Positions 1 to 6,696 of a stretch of 24,492 nucleotides of DNA are shown in pieces (position 1 is the stretch's first letter; every line of letters begins with the position of its first letter). The DNA is taken from positions 1-24,492 of IMG/VR virus record IMGVR_UViG_3300046000_007882. One strand, 5' to 3'. The stretch is from a virus. A program made the translations under genes and the position numbers. The notes beneath the pieces are model-generated. The model ran no database searches. It worked only from the letters and a program-made list of their open reading frames with translations, and was not told the DNA's origin.

Positions 1-5
1 GGGTG

Positions 6-13
6 TATAAATA
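6..13 (+). promoter_or_regulatory. T4-type late promoter (TATAAATA)
   Basis: The sequence is an exact match to the T4 late promoter core TATAAATA. By T4 geometry transcription would start near base 19, leaving a short leader before the ATG at 32. The bases from 10 onward (AATAAGATTAGGA) recur in front of the GP88-domain gene at 3561. Confidence 0.7.
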
Positions 14-31
14 AGATTAGGAAAATGAAAA

Positions 32-310
32 ATGCATTACACCCCTGATGAACACGCCGCTGTTGTCGCCCACCGCGCTCTGCAAAAAAATTCCACGAAT
101 ACGCACGGGCTTCTAAATGAACCCGAATCTAAAATGATCGTCGCAAGAGGTGTGATTGCACAAGCGAGCGCACAGGCTCGTCACGATGCATGGCACACGG
201 CTTGGCATAACGCGCCTGAACACGAACGACCCGCCATTGAGGCGGCATCACGCGCCGCTGAGAAGAAATTGATCCATTTGCCTACGCCAAGTAACAGAAT
301 CCCAAAGTAA
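32..310 (+). CDS. Hypothetical late protein, 92 aa
   Basis: I do not recognise this protein. It is a 92-residue soluble-looking chain, rich in Ala and His, with no signal peptide or membrane segment, and probably helical (runs such as VIAQASAQARHDAWHTAW). An exact late promoter lies just upstream and a GAAA-loop terminator lies 27 bases after the stop, so it is probably a single-gene late transcript. An ATG at 25 in another frame stops after seven codons and is not used here. There is no classical Shine-Dalgarno beyond AGGAAAA. Its setting beside possible head-cargo genes suggests a virion or late accessory role, but this is inference. Confidence 0.65.
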   Translation: MHYTPDEHAAVVAHRALQKNSTNTHGLLNEPESKMIVARGVIAQASAQARHDAWHTAWHNAPEHERPAIEAASRAAEKKLIHLPTPSNRIPK

Positions 311-336
311 ACAAAAGTCAGCCCCATGACACTTTG

Positions 337-359
337 AATGCCCCGAAAGGGGCATTTTT
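337..359 (+). terminator. Rho-independent terminator with GAAA loop
   Basis: An 8-bp stem (AATGCCCC/GGGGCATT) is closed by a GAAA tetraloop and followed by T residues. It ends the transcript of the 92-aa gene and sits immediately before a late promoter. A TTG-started reading frame running through it (from 334) is judged not to be the gene start. Confidence 0.8.
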
Positions 360-365
360 AGTTTC

Positions 366-373
366 CATAAATA
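366..373 (+). promoter_or_regulatory. Late promoter CATAAATA, five bases before an ATG
   Basis: CATAAATA is followed by exactly five bases (AAGAT) and then the ATG at 379. In T4 the late core spans about -13 to -6, so +1 would fall on the A of the ATG. It lies seven bases after a terminator. The same layout recurs at 6141 and on the minus strand at 14931. Confidence 0.65.
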
Positions 374-378
374 AAGAT

Positions 379-585
379 ATGAAAAATCGTCTCAAAAATG
401 AATCAAATATCTTCGTGGATGCATTTGATGAAACCATGCTGTATGGGATGAAATTGGGATATGTCAATGTTTTTTGGGATGAGAAGGGTATGCATACCTT
501 TTTCATCTATGCAAATGGAACCAAGGCTGTGTTAAATGGTTCATGGGAAAAGAGCGAACCTTACGATTATTGGAATATCAACTAA
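379..585 (+). CDS. Hypothetical 68-aa protein, probably leaderless late mRNA
   Basis: This is a 68-residue protein of unknown function with aromatic, probably beta-rich sequence in its C-terminal half (YVNVFWDEKG, HTFFIYANG). The frame stays open upstream to a TTG at 334, but that start lies in the terminator hairpin, so the ATG at 379 is chosen. There is no Shine-Dalgarno sequence; the late promoter at 366-373 places the predicted transcript start on the ATG itself. Its stop codon overlaps the ATG of the next gene (TAATG), so the two are probably co-translated. No signal peptide or membrane segment is seen. Confidence 0.65.
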   Translation: MKNRLKNESNIFVDAFDETMLYGMKLGYVNVFWDEKGMHTFFIYANGTKAVLNGSWEKSEPYDYWNIN

Positions 586-1715
586 TGAAAACATTTCTAG
601 AATTTATCACAGAAGCAACTTTCAATGGGGTGAAGGTCAAAGATACAGCATTCACAAAGAAATTCAAATCATTGGTGGGTATGGTAACAGCCAACGCAGC
701 CAATCAATCAGGCATTCATCCCGCCTTCAAGGCAGCGGAGAACCATTGGCGTTTGACAGGTCATGTAGGTGATGCACATACGACTAGAGAAATTGCTGAC
801 ATGAAGCGGAAGGTATTTGGCAGTGGTGGTGAGAATTCTGAGATTTATTGGATTCACCACAAGCACGGTCTGATCAGGACTCCCGCACATGAAAATGAAA
901 CACACAGAGACCATGAAGAGGGATATGTTGGAAAGTTGCCTCCAAAGCATGAAATGGCTATCAGAAAGCCTCTCGCCCGTGGACGGATCGAGCATCATGG
1001 AGACGGTCATGGAAGCGTCACCCTTACAGCAACAACTCCGCACGATACTCGTCATGCCATAGGTGTATTGAGACAACATTATCCAAAATATAGAATTCAT
1101 AATGGTCACGGTCAAGAATTTGAAGAGTTTCATGAAGAAACTGATTTTTCTAAAAGATTCCAAAATCTGCACAGAGAAGTAAAGGCTATGTCAAAGAAGA
1201 GAATGACAACCGATCCAAATACTCCTCATATAATTCACGCAGCGGCAAGAAGCCCACACCTACTTACGGGTCATCATGGCGACGAACACATCACTCGCGA
1301 GATTGCTGATGCCAAGCGCAGAGTATTTGGTAGTGAGGGCGAGAATTCTGAATTATTTTGGCATCACAAAACTCATGGAATAGTGACAGTTCCCGTGACA
1401 CCGAACACAACCCACGATGTTCACGAATATGAGGAAGGTGGAGTTCTTCATAATGATGTCGCAAGATCACTGAGAGATCCAAGAGCGGTGAATGCCAAAG
1501 GCAGAATCGAACATCACCCTCCTCATAGTCGCTATGGGGGAATCATAAGTCTCATGCCACAAATGGGAGGGGATCTTCGTACTGCTATTCGTGAAATGGA
1601 AAGAAAATATCCAACATATAAGATCCATAACGGTTACGGGGTAGAGTACACCAAGGAAGATGTCAATAAAGTCACGAAAACAACTCTCATAATTCGACCC
1701 ATTCAAAAACTATAA
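585..1715 (+). CDS. His-rich duplicated protein with T4-like capsid-targeting N-terminus
   Basis: The 376-residue protein begins MKTFLEFITEA, very close to the start of T4 internal proteins (MKTYQEFIAEA), where the prohead protease cuts after the Glu. Removal of ten residues would leave A11 as the mature start. The body holds two copies of a domain of about 125 residues (about 57-179 and 227-355). Shared landmarks are REIADxKR(K/R)VFGS at 68/238, GENSE, GRIEHH at 133/306 and YPxYxIHNG near 167/342. Both copies are rich in His and charged residues; I do not recognise the fold. The frame is open to an ATG at 543, but 585 is preferred because it gives the targeting peptide and a TAATG overlap with the upstream stop. 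Probable role: internal head protein ejected with DNA; the function is unknown. Confidence 0.8.
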   Translation: MKTFLEFITEATFNGVKVKDTAFTKKFKSLVGMVTANAANQSGIHPAFKAAENHWRLTGHVGDAHTTREIADMKRKVFGSGGENSEIYWIHHKHGLIRTPAHENETHRDHEEGYVGKLPPKHEMAIRKPLARGRIEHHGDGHGSVTLTATTPHDTRHAIGVLRQHYPKYRIHNGHGQEFEEFHEETDFSKRFQNLHREVKAMSKKRMTTDPNTPHIIHAAARSPHLLTGHHGDEHITREIADAKRRVFGSEGENSELFWHHKTHGIVTVPVTPNTTHDVHEYEEGGVLHNDVARSLRDPRAVNAKGRIEHHPPHSRYGGIISLMPQMGGDLRTAIREMERKYPTYKIHNGYGVEYTKEDVNKVTKTTLIIRPIQKL

Positions 1716-1718
1716 ATA
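1711..1718 (+). promoter_or_regulatory. Late promoter TATAAATA overlapping a stop codon
   Basis: An exact TATAAATA contains the TAA stop of the preceding gene. The predicted +1 near 1724 gives a leader of about 20 bases with the strong ribosome binding site AAGGAG before the ATG at 1744. Confidence 0.8.
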
Positions 1719-1743
1719 CTAAAGAATCACAAGGAGATTTTCA

Positions 1744-1926
1744 ATGGGAACACCAAATTTTATGCAAAAAATGTATCTCGCCAAGGCACTCGACCAAGAC
1801 ACAGATCACTTGTTCGACCATCCTCTCGAAGAGAAGTCAGAGGAAACCAAATGCACTAGCGGCTGTAAGTGTGTTGATTGCAAGGGTCTCAAGAGAATCA
1901 CCGATAATGGAAAAGGAAAGAAATAA
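1744..1926 (+). CDS. Small protein with C-x3-C-x-C-x2-C cluster
   Basis: The protein is 60 residues long with a good ribosome binding site (AAGGAG). Residues 37-46 carry C37-x3-C41-x-C43-x2-C46, within CTSGCKCVDCKG. This spacing resembles the closing half of the tesmin/TSO1-type CXC zinc and DNA-binding motif, so metal binding is plausible; only half the motif is present. The C-terminus is basic (KGLKR, NGKGKK) and the N-terminal half is acidic. Its stop overlaps the start of the next gene by one base (TAATG), suggesting translational coupling to the basic 543-aa protein. The function is otherwise unknown. Confidence 0.75.
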   Translation: MGTPNFMQKMYLAKALDQDTDHLFDHPLEEKSEETKCTSGCKCVDCKGLKRITDNGKGKK

Positions 1927-3557
1927 TGGATAAGTCGAATCAAAAATCTCTCAACGAAACAATTCAAAATCTAAACAAAGTTGATGCACCAAAAAACATC
2001 ACAGAAGGATTCTTTCAATCGCCTGAACAAAAGGTATTGAATGCTTCACTCATTCAATCAATCGTTGAGGCTACATCTGTTGGGTCAATTGACGAAAGTG
2101 GTAAGCAGAGAGCGGCAAGAAAGATTGCTTCTTGGCAGCGGAACAACCGTAATATTCGTGCGGGTCGAAAACCTAGCCCCAAATCCCCCTCAGATACAGA
2201 AGTATACGATGATGTTAATAAAATCCACGGTAAAATAGCACTAAAGGCTTTGAGACCTTATGGGAACTCGAATGAGAGACCCCTAACAAAACGAGAAAGA
2301 AACATACTTAAACAAACAGAAACTAGAAACCCTGGTCGTGCAAAAACTACAGCATCCGTTGCTCGATACGATGCAAGAGATGAATTGATAAGCAAAGGGC
2401 AGGAAAATGCTAGATTCTCTAGAGCATACGAAACAAAAGGCACTCGTCCCGCACCAAGCCGCTTAGTACCAAGCGTATCAATGCCAGGTACATTGAGTAA
2501 AGAGGAAAGTGCAAAGAAACGCGCAGCGCAAGCAGCCAAGCGCGAAGCCGCAGCGGCAGAATTGGCTAAACCAAGATTGCCAAAAATAACAAAAGAATCT
2601 TTTGAAGAAAAATTGAAGTTTGCTCATATTGTGAAGAGACTATCGAAGTCTGCTTTGGCAAACAGAGCAGCAAAAATTCGAGCGAGAAATGAAGGATTCG
2701 ATGGAATAGCAGAAGAGGCTGATGAGACCCCAAAGCCAAAGCGTATCCGCAAGCCAAAGGCTGCTGCCCCTGCTCCTGCTAAACCACAAGCAAAGCGTGT
2801 TGTCAAGCCAAAGCGCGTCAGCCCATTTGAGAATCTATTTGCAGGTAAGGGACATAAATTATCAAATGAAACGCTAGCCCTAAAGAAGGAATATGATGCT
2901 CACAGAGCAGCAGGGCATAATCAGGAAAAAGCAACAGACATGGTCTATGCGGGAGTCGCAGCAAAAGACAAAAAGAAAAAAGCGATTCTCAACAGAATCC
3001 TAAACACACCAAGAGAACCGTCAACTATCCAACTAGCGCGAGGAGTGGGGAAAGCCGTGAATAGAGTAGGGCGAGCCGTAAACACAGTGGGGCGAGGAGT
3101 GGGGCGAGCCGTGAATACTCTTACAGATCGTGAACTTCTTCCTGCACTAGGAAAGTCACTAGCGAAAAGAGCGGGGCGAGGAGTTGGGGGGGTAAGCAGA
3201 GCCGCAATGAGGTCAAAGGTAGGCAAAGTCGTCACTGCCGCCGCAACTGAGTACTCCCGTGTTCGTGCTGCAAATGAATCAATCGAAGTGAATGAATTGA
3301 ATTCTACTTTGGGCAAACTTCAAGCGGCTCGTAAGAGACGAAAAACTGCTCGTTTGGCTTTGAATAATTCAGTAATCGTTGATCAAATCAACCTCGTAAA
3401 TGAAGCCAAGCCATCAACAGCGGTTCGTAATGACATCGTACAGGCTCGTAAAAGAGAAGGAAGAGCAACACGATTAAACAATTTAGGAAAATTGTTGAGA
3501 GGTAACACAAGAGTTGCCAAAGCCGTCGCGGCGGGTGAATCAAAGAGTAGTTGTTGA
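1926..3557 (+). CDS. Basic Ala/Lys/Arg-rich protein, probable internal head protein
   Basis: The 543-residue protein is strongly basic and low in complexity. Its N-terminal part has two prohead-protease-like sites, ITE|G near 27 and IVE|A near 48-49, the second inside a helix-like SLIQSIVEA. Residues 268-296 form a histone-H1-like Lys/Pro/Ala stretch (KPKRIRKPKAAAPAPAKP). Residues 371-398 repeat a GVGRAVNxVGRAVN pattern in seven-residue steps. Further sites such as LVNE|A lie near 490-494. This suits a DNA-binding protein of the prohead core or packaged head, perhaps matured in several cuts; I do not recognise a named family. The start overlaps the upstream stop by one base. Confidence 0.8.
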   Translation: MDKSNQKSLNETIQNLNKVDAPKNITEGFFQSPEQKVLNASLIQSIVEATSVGSIDESGKQRAARKIASWQRNNRNIRAGRKPSPKSPSDTEVYDDVNKIHGKIALKALRPYGNSNERPLTKRERNILKQTETRNPGRAKTTASVARYDARDELISKGQENARFSRAYETKGTRPAPSRLVPSVSMPGTLSKEESAKKRAAQAAKREAAAAELAKPRLPKITKESFEEKLKFAHIVKRLSKSALANRAAKIRARNEGFDGIAEEADETPKPKRIRKPKAAAPAPAKPQAKRVVKPKRVSPFENLFAGKGHKLSNETLALKKEYDAHRAAGHNQEKATDMVYAGVAAKDKKKKAILNRILNTPREPSTIQLARGVGKAVNRVGRAVNTVGRGVGRAVNTLTDRELLPALGKSLAKRAGRGVGGVSRAAMRSKVGKVVTAAATEYSRVRAANESIEVNELNSTLGKLQAARKRRKTARLALNNSVIVDQINLVNEAKPSTAVRNDIVQARKREGRATRLNNLGKLLRGNTRVAKAVAAGESKSSC

Positions 3558-3583
3558 ACAAATAAGATTAGGATAATCAAAAA
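3558..3583 (+). promoter_or_regulatory. Late-promoter-like leader, repeat of the leader at 10-32
   Basis: ACAAATAAG is a degenerate late core just after the stop of the previous gene. The following AATAAGATTAGGA is identical over 13 bases to bases 10-22, and the similarity continues (AAT, AAAAA) toward the ATG at 3586. It is probably a second copy of a late promoter plus leader with a weak AGGA ribosome site. Confidence 0.45.
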
Positions 3584-3585
3584 CA

Positions 3586-4833
3586 ATGAACAAATACAAA
3601 ACAATTTTATCAGAAAATTTCATAAGAAATACAATGTGTCGCGCGGTTATAGTGAAAGAAGAAATGCTTCAAACCAAAGAATCTTGGCGCGATGATGGTG
3701 CTTTGGATGTAGACGCATGTGCTTTTAGTGATTATTTGAATTTTCTGTCAGAATCATCATCCCTCTCATTACCACAAATGCCGAACCAAGGCGGTGATAA
3801 GCCTACATGGAAAAAGGTTCAGGCAGGTTTTGATGAAGTAAAAACCCCTGAAGATCAAAAGAGATTGCACAAAGAAGGAAAAAAGATTCGTAAGAATCCA
3901 CTTCTTGGTAAAGGTAATCCAAAATTGGCAAAGGAAAAACTTAATCCTCAAACTAAGCATCTTAGAACGCTAGGATTATCTCTCACGCCGCATAAAGAGG
4001 GTAGACTCAATACCTGTGCATCAGCAACACCTGAATGTGCGGCGGCATGTCTAAACAAAGCAGGTCGTGGAAAGATGGAGGGTGTTCAAACAGGACGAAT
4101 GAAGAGAATGGATCACATGATAGATCATCCATCCCACTTTATGGCGGCATTGCATGGTGAAGTACATTCACACGAAAAATCCTCCCGAGCAGCAGGTGAA
4201 ACCCCCGTTGTTCGACCGAATATCGTTAGTGATATTCCTTTTGAAAAACTACACCCACAAATCTTTACACAACATCCACATACAACATTTTATGATTATA
4301 CGAAACATAAGGATCGTGTCATGAATCATGATGGTACGCCAAAACCTAATGCTTTACCAATTGGATCCGCCGTTCGTCGCGCTGCACATCACGCTGCACA
4401 GTCAGGTGCTACCCCAATAAATTCGGGGCCAACAGATCACACACCAAATTACCATCTAACACTTTCTTCTACGGGTATACACGCAAAGGGTAATTGGAGT
4501 CATGTACGACAACATCTAAATAACGGCGGCGTTGCTGCTATGGTATTTGCGGTTGGTAAAGGTAAAAAATTGCCAACCCATGTTCATGATGAAGCAACAG
4601 GTGTAACACATCGAGTTGTTGATGGAGATGAGAGTGACCATCGTCACATGGATCATGAAAATAACGGAATACCGCATGGTACAGGAGTAATTGCAGGGCT
4701 TCGCATGAAGGGCGGAAAGAAGATGCTTGCAGCAGCAGGAGACTTTGCGGTAAAAGTTCCTCACGGAGCAACAGTTGTCCGTGTACCACCTATTCACGGA
4801 ACAACCATGCACGGGGCAACAAAATCCCCATGA
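3586..4833 (+). CDS. GP88-domain protein with capsid-targeting-like N-terminus
   Basis: The protein is 415 residues long. Residues about 128-390 match the GP88 family known from mycobacteriophages and plasmids, whose biochemical role is not known to me. Landmarks are C144, C151 and C155 in CASATPECAAACL, the basic GRGK...GRMKRM segment, PNIVSDIPFE, FYDYTK at 235-240, NYHLTLSSTG, and VVDGDESDHRHMD near 345-356. The first 60 residues are not part of that domain. They hold two prohead-protease-like sites, ILSE|N at 10 and FLSE|S at 56; the second sits in FSDYLNFLSES, which resembles a T4 capsid-targeting peptide. The context of late head genes supports packaging in the capsid. The family call is fairly sure; packaging is inference. 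Confidence 0.8.
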   Translation: MNKYKTILSENFIRNTMCRAVIVKEEMLQTKESWRDDGALDVDACAFSDYLNFLSESSSLSLPQMPNQGGDKPTWKKVQAGFDEVKTPEDQKRLHKEGKKIRKNPLLGKGNPKLAKEKLNPQTKHLRTLGLSLTPHKEGRLNTCASATPECAAACLNKAGRGKMEGVQTGRMKRMDHMIDHPSHFMAALHGEVHSHEKSSRAAGETPVVRPNIVSDIPFEKLHPQIFTQHPHTTFYDYTKHKDRVMNHDGTPKPNALPIGSAVRRAAHHAAQSGATPINSGPTDHTPNYHLTLSSTGIHAKGNWSHVRQHLNNGGVAAMVFAVGKGKKLPTHVHDEATGVTHRVVDGDESDHRHMDHENNGIPHGTGVIAGLRMKGGKKMLAAAGDFAVKVPHGATVVRVPPIHGTTMHGATKSP

Positions 4834-4852
4834 TAACCAAGAACACAGAAAT

Positions 4853-4860
4853 ACTAAATA
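4853..4860 (+). promoter_or_regulatory. Late promoter ACTAAATA with 70-base leader
   Basis: The ACTAAATA core lies in the 102-base gap after the GP88 gene. The predicted +1 near 4866 gives an unusually long leader. That leader contains an imperfect hairpin (GAAACT near 4884 with AGTTTC at 4905) and a perfect 12-base palindrome AGTTTCGAAACT at 4905-4916. A ribosome site AAAAGGA precedes the ATG at 4936. Confidence 0.6.
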
Positions 4861-4935
4861 GTTAAAACTGTAGCATTATTCTAGAAACTAATGTTAACAG
4901 ATTAAGTTTCGAAACTAACAAAAAAGGACAGAAAA

Positions 4936-6084
4936 ATGATTGATCGTAACGCATACACCTCCCTAAACGAAGCAGCCGCTAATGTGGCTGTGGGCAAGTC
5001 TTCGATGAGACCTGCTATGGGGATGAATGCCCCTAATATGTCAAACTCAAACTCACCCGCACAAGGCATTCAATGGGGTTCTTCCGCTATCGGTGGAGCC
5101 ATGAACGCAACTGAACTCGCGGCTTGGCTTTCGGGTCAGGGTAATGTTGGAGTCGAAGACGCAGCGAAGTCTGCTGCTGCTACTCCATCGGGTACTGCCT
5201 CTGCATTGAGCATGAAACCAGGTTCGTCTGTTTCACAGACAAGTTCTCCCGTTCGCACGGCAACTAAGACCACATCAAAGCGCACTGCGCCTCAAGCAAC
5301 GGTTGCTGATAGCATTGAGTATACCGCACAAGAAATTCTTGACATTCTCTCTGAGGCAACAGGCTTCAACGGAGCCGCTTTGTCAAGATCACTTTCAAAT
5401 GGAACTCATGCGGCTTATCTTTCTCAGTTCACCCCATCAGCAGGGGGTGCGGGAAAGATCTCTTCGCGTGGGAATGTGATGAGTCGATCATCAGGGACTT
5501 CATCAAGAACTCCAAAGGCTCCTGTCGGCGGTGGCAAGGCATCGGTTGCTGACAGCGTCGAAGTAGATATTGATTCAACCATCTCCGAAAAATCCAATGG
5601 ATGGGGTGGTCGTAATATTGGTGGTGCAAGAAACGCTTCTGAACTAGCCGCATGGCTTGCCCAAAACGGTCAAGTGGGTGTTCAAGGACAAGCCGATAGT
5701 GGTGGTAATGAGGGCCCAAATAATCATGGTATTAGACCGTGGAATCCAGGTGCTTCAGAGCCTAACTACGGTCGTAGAGTCACAACCAACTACATCGAAA
5801 GCGGTAAGAAGTATGTTCCAAGACCACCGAAGCCCGATAATTATGTTCCACCTGCAAGCAAGAATGTGACTGGAGCAGTTCGATCTCGTCCTCCTGTTGC
5901 ACCAACCCGTTATGGAGCAATGTCAAACAGAGGGCAAACAGTTGCTGACAGCGTCGAAGTAGATATTGATTCAATCATTGCAGAAGGAGTTGAGCGATAT
6001 GGTGAGGAAGTTTTCCTCGATATCATTGCCGATTTCGATGCAACGGGAGAAATGTCACAAGAACTCTTTGATCTTCTTGGCTAA
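4936..6084 (+). CDS. Ser/Gly/Ala-rich virion protein with three VADS(V/I)E modules
   Basis: The 382-residue protein has an N-terminal SLNE|A site (10-13) that fits a prohead-protease propeptide. Three modules start with VADS(I/V)E at 123, 204 and 336, each followed 10-12 residues later by a cleavage-like site (LSE|A at 140, ISE|K at 218, IAE|G at 350). A second repeat, IGGAxNA(T/S)ELAAWL, occurs at 52-65 and 228-241 with a following G(N/Q)VGV. The segments between are Ser, Gly, Thr and Pro rich and look disordered. The C-terminus is acidic (ADFDATGEMSQELFDLLG). A late promoter precedes it and a strong terminator follows, so it is a single-gene late transcript, likely abundant. Probable head-core or internal head protein processed into pieces; the family is not recognised. 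Confidence 0.75.
   Translation: MIDRNAYTSLNEAAANVAVGKSSMRPAMGMNAPNMSNSNSPAQGIQWGSSAIGGAMNATELAAWLSGQGNVGVEDAAKSAAATPSGTASALSMKPGSSVSQTSSPVRTATKTTSKRTAPQATVADSIEYTAQEILDILSEATGFNGAALSRSLSNGTHAAYLSQFTPSAGGAGKISSRGNVMSRSSGTSSRTPKAPVGGGKASVADSVEVDIDSTISEKSNGWGGRNIGGARNASELAAWLAQNGQVGVQGQADSGGNEGPNNHGIRPWNPGASEPNYGRRVTTNYIESGKKYVPRPPKPDNYVPPASKNVTGAVRSRPPVAPTRYGAMSNRGQTVADSVEVDIDSIIAEGVERYGEEVFLDIIADFDATGEMSQELFDLLG
5545..5578 (+). repeat. 34-bp direct repeat, copy 1
   Basis: The 34 bases from GTTGCTGACAGCGTCGAAG onward are identical to 5941-5974. They encode the second VADSVEVDIDS module of the same protein. Perfect identity, including third codon positions, indicates a recent duplication or gene conversion. 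Confidence 0.9.
5941..5974 (+). repeat. 34-bp direct repeat, copy 2
   Basis: Second copy of the 34-base repeat at 5545-5578, encoding the third VADSVEVDIDS module. The first module (near 5303) shares the protein motif but not the exact DNA. Confidence 0.9.
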
Positions 6085-6108
6085 TCTAGATCACTAAAGC
6101 GTATACCG

Positions 6109-6135
6109 AAGAGGGGAGAGAAATCTCCCCTCTTT
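6109..6135 (+). terminator. Strong rho-independent terminator with GAAA loop
   Basis: An 11-bp stem (AAGAGGGGAGA/TCTCCCCTCTT) is closed by GAAA and followed by TTCATTT. It ends the transcript of the 382-aa gene and lies six bases before the next late promoter. Confidence 0.9.
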
Positions 6136-6140
6136 CATTT

Positions 6141-6148
6141 GATAAATA
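6141..6148 (+). promoter_or_regulatory. Late promoter GATAAATA, five bases before an ATG
   Basis: GATAAATA, then CCTTC (five bases), then the ATG at 6154. Predicted +1 is the A of the ATG. It directly follows a terminator, the same compact arrangement as at 337-379. Confidence 0.7.
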
Positions 6149-6153
6149 CCTTC

Positions 6154-6693
6154 ATGTCCAACTCATTTAATGACTCAATCAACCGCATTCTCCTAGAAAG
6201 TCGCAATGTAGATCTTTCAGGAAAATACACCTTGTTCACTCTTTATACTGACAACACCGCTACCCTTCATATCTTTGAAGACGCAGGGAGTTATGAAGCA
6301 ATGAAATTCAAATTTTCGTCAAACGATAACATCAAGAGACTTGGCGCGACAAAACTTCCAGAAAACACCACTTTCAAGAAATTGTCTGAATCCTTGGAAC
6401 GCAAGTTCAATGTTCCGAAGGACACCATCAACATCCGTACTCACGACAAGGCTCAAGAACAGCCCACAGAGGCTCCTGTAGCCCCAAAGGCAGTCAAGGA
6501 GTCCTCCAAGACACCCAAGAAGGGATCGGTCTTAGAGAGCGTTCTACGGGGCAGAGAGAAGTTCAACGCGAAACCACGAAATCAACAAGAGATCAACAGC
6601 CTTCCTACAGAGGCAACGGAACCGTCAATCAATTCGTTTAGACCCAATTCATCTCAAAAAATTGATATGTCTAATTTTCAAGGTTTGGACTAA
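6154..6693 (+). CDS. Hypothetical late protein with protease-site-like start
   Basis: The 179-residue protein begins MSNSFNDSINRILLES, with ILLE|S fitting the prohead-protease site rule. Residues about 20-90 look like a compact alpha/beta domain (KYTLFTLYTDNTATLHIFEDAG). The rest is Pro/Lys/Glu-rich and probably disordered, with further SE|S-type sites (KLSESLE, VLESVL). The frame is open to a TTG at 6139, but that codon overlaps the late promoter, so the ATG at 6154 is chosen. No Shine-Dalgarno is present, consistent with leaderless translation. The next gene begins four bases after the stop. The family is not recognised; a packaged or head-associated role is inferred. Confidence 0.7.
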   Translation: MSNSFNDSINRILLESRNVDLSGKYTLFTLYTDNTATLHIFEDAGSYEAMKFKFSSNDNIKRLGATKLPENTTFKKLSESLERKFNVPKDTINIRTHDKAQEQPTEAPVAPKAVKESSKTPKKGSVLESVLRGREKFNAKPRNQQEINSLPTEATEPSINSFRPNSSQKIDMSNFQGLD

Positions 6694-6696
6694 CTT

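Noticed and set aside
334-378. TTG start at 334 for the 68-aa gene
   Set aside because: It would lie inside the terminator stem of the upstream gene and before the late promoter at 366.
4884-4916. Riboswitch in the long leader before the 382-aa gene
   Set aside because: Only a weak hairpin and a 12-base palindrome are present; no known aptamer pattern is recognised.
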